NCBI GenBank assembly: GCA_949285075.1
Contig: CASDXF010000005.1
Coordinates: forward strand, 1 to 64,000
DNA: 64,000 nt
Origin: an uncultured Bacteroides sp.
Lineage (GTDB): Bacteria; Bacteroidota; Bacteroidia; Bacteroidales; Bacteroidaceae
Reading direction: 5' to 3'
The first letter of the stretch is position 1. Each line of letters starts with the position of its first letter. The notes under the pieces were generated by a model. The model was not told the origin of the DNA. It saw only the letters and a program-made list of their open reading frames with translations, and ran no database searches. Below, one piece after another: positions 62,629 through 64,000 of the stretch. Position numbers and translations under genes: made by a program.

Positions 62629-63780
62629 TTAAAAGCATATTCCACAATGATATTCCACAAGTGTTTTTGTTTCTTCCACTCTAAAATTAGTCACACGACT
62701 TTCCTGTAAATCATACTCCACACGGCATTTTATCTGCTCAAAACCTTTCCAAGCATTAAACCAACAATGTATCACATACGCATAGCCATCACATAACACG
62801 ACCGAAGGCGCAAGTTGCGGACTCCAAATAGCACGTATTTGTTCTTTTGCTACAGCATACCTATAATCAATATGATCAATATCACCAAATGCAAAAATAA
62901 AAGTTCGGGCTTCATAAGTGCCATGCCAACGCATACCTATCAAGTGGTAAGTACTAGCCAACAAATAGGCTTGCCAAATAGCCTCCTCTGTAAAAGGCAA
63001 AGTGATATAATGAAAAGGCTCCAACGGCTTAATCCGCTTCTTATACGTAAAGGCAGGCACATTGCCAACCTTAATTTGCCTCTCCACCCGGCATCTATTG
63101 GAGTTTCCGCCAAAAACATGAAAAAAATTGTTCTCCAGATACTTAAAATCAGCATCCGAGGGGCGCGGCAGATCTTTCTGCCGCACATAAAGCCACAATA
63201 CTGAATTCGTTTGCTCACGTGGACGAAAATCATCCAACACATAGTTCTCATCCAACGACAAGTCCGGCAACTTGTGCAAGAAGGGGTTCAAGCTATCCAT
63301 CGATTTTATATCGAGAGAGGTCACAAACTTTATATAATTATCCGCAATGAGGCTAAGGTTGCCACAGTTTTTCGTTGCCTCTTCTTTCGAGAACGAACTC
63401 ATTCTTTCTGTTATTTGCTTGCTAGAACTCTTGATTACCGTCCAGTCGGTCACCTTATTTGAATATTTGTTTGAATCCTCTTTGAGTTGCTCTTTCACTT
63501 CATCGCTGAGGGATGCTTCAGATAAGGGTTTGGGTCTGTTTCTGTATCTATGCTTATTGATAACTACATAAATGCTATGGATAGTTAAGTAAATCAGAAA
63601 AAATGGTATGGCAATCGGCATTAAAAACCAAATTTGCAGATGAGTTTTTATTCTTTTCTTTTTGTCTTCATGATTATCAAACGGATTAACAGTTCTTCTT
63701 TTCCCATTATAATGTCTAATCACATAAGTAGCGCAAATAGCAATTATCCAGTATAGTAAAATAATATATGTTACATCCAT
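62629..63780 (-). CDS. Membrane protein of unknown function
   Basis: A 383-residue protein with two N-terminal membrane helices (about 3-21 and 48-72) separated by a basic loop, and a soluble domain (about 110-383). The domain includes 'NSVLWLYVRQKDLPRPSDADFKYLENNFFHVFGG' (as separate strands and helix) and 'HWIGMRWHG'-like aromatic stretches, strictly 'YHLIGMRWHGTYEAR'. I do not recognise the family. It is AT-rich and is the first gene of the right-hand one-strand cassette. Confidence 0.7.
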   Translation of the reverse strand: MDVTYIILLYWIIAICATYVIRHYNGKRRTVNPFDNHEDKKKRIKTHLQIWFLMPIAIPFFLIYLTIHSIYVVINKHRYRNRPKPLSEASLSDEVKEQLKEDSNKYSNKVTDWTVIKSSSKQITERMSSFSKEEATKNCGNLSLIADNYIKFVTSLDIKSMDSLNPFLHKLPDLSLDENYVLDDFRPREQTNSVLWLYVRQKDLPRPSDADFKYLENNFFHVFGGNSNRCRVERQIKVGNVPAFTYKKRIKPLEPFHYITLPFTEEAIWQAYLLASTYHLIGMRWHGTYEARTFIFAFGDIDHIDYRYAVAKEQIRAIWSPQLAPSVVLCDGYAYVIHCWFNAWKGFEQIKCRVEYDLQESRVTNFRVEETKTLVEYHCGICF

Positions 63781-63830
63781 AATGTCGATCTGAAATAATC
63801 AATAGGTTGTTAGTATTTAAATACTTGTTA

Positions 63831-63959
63831 TTAATCTACTAAACTTTCACTTTCCTCCGAATGCTTCTGACTATTCTTAATTACACATTCACGGCTTGTA
63901 TTGGCATAACAATACACACAAAAGTGCCGACTCTGTCCATATTTGCAGTTTATTGCTTA
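63831..63959 (-). pseudogene. C-terminal relic of a DUF1848-like protein
   Basis: The minus strand from 63956 to the stop at 63831-63833 reads 'NCKYGQSRHFCVYCYANTS' and continues for about 20 more codons. That is the Cys-rich 'C..HFC.YCYAN' tail characteristic, from memory, of DUF1848 proteins. Directly upstream a TAA (63957-63959) closes the frame, and the following bases to the window end have stops in all frames on that strand. It is therefore a decayed fragment unless the frame resumes outside the window. Confidence 0.45.
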
Positions 63960-64000
63960 TCACATATACTATCAGATATCGTACAATTTTTCTATATCAC

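Overview
The window is chromosomal DNA from a Bacteroidales bacterium. This rests on SusC/SusD pairs, a DUF1735-discoidin surface lipoprotein, an SecD-SecF fusion, a succinate/acetate CoA-transferase, lipoproteins with acidic residues after the lipobox Cys, and repeated TAnnTTTG promoter -7 elements with no Shine-Dalgarno sites. I cannot fix the genus. Most core genes are GC-rich, but two blocks are visibly AT-richer: about 6.9-21.8 kb and about 58.8-64 kb.

Layout. 0.3-24.7 kb is a glycan-use locus. An AraC regulator faces an operon for a sugar-porter MFS protein and a giant DUF5107-TPR protein. Then come SusC, SusD, a DUF1735-discoidin lipoprotein, a GH76-like lipoprotein, an SGNH esterase with Ig-like modules, a GH35 enzyme and two tandem GH2 paralogues. 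Surface proteins would bind and import glycan, the secreted hydrolases and esterase trim it, and the MFS protein takes up the released sugar. The substrate cannot be fixed from sequence. 25.0-36 kb holds a GH106-like hydrolase, rubrerythrin, a SulP transporter, a GH43 pseudogene, a radical SAM protein, a NimA-like flavoprotein and an MG2-type outer-surface protein. 36.5-57.4 kb is mainly housekeeping: secDF, cbpA-cbpM, two overlapping rhomboids with an EEP-family protein, HU, argS, a YfhO-family protein, ahcY, an S41 protease, a PfkB kinase, two identical tRNA-Asn genes, an SGNH pseudogene, a CoA-transferase and a small membrane protein. 57.5-64 kb is accessory: an AraC regulator, a 330-bp repeat element, and an AT-rich one-strand cassette with an ADP-ribosylglycohydrolase beside a 606-residue protein of unknown function, plus two unknown envelope proteins and a gene relic at the right edge.

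The most unusual content is between genes. A family of 22-bp tandem repeats with a core like TTTCTCGTGAGCCGTAGG occurs at seven intergenic sites, often as exactly three units with a shared terminal sequence. A second module, present twice (31.5 and 55.1 kb), carries 23-bp tandem units (five and three copies) between two terminator hairpins, one of which shows compensatory base changes. Both copies directly follow a gene broken by an internal deletion. A likely small RNA of the Bacteroidales-1 type lies at about 41.56 kb.
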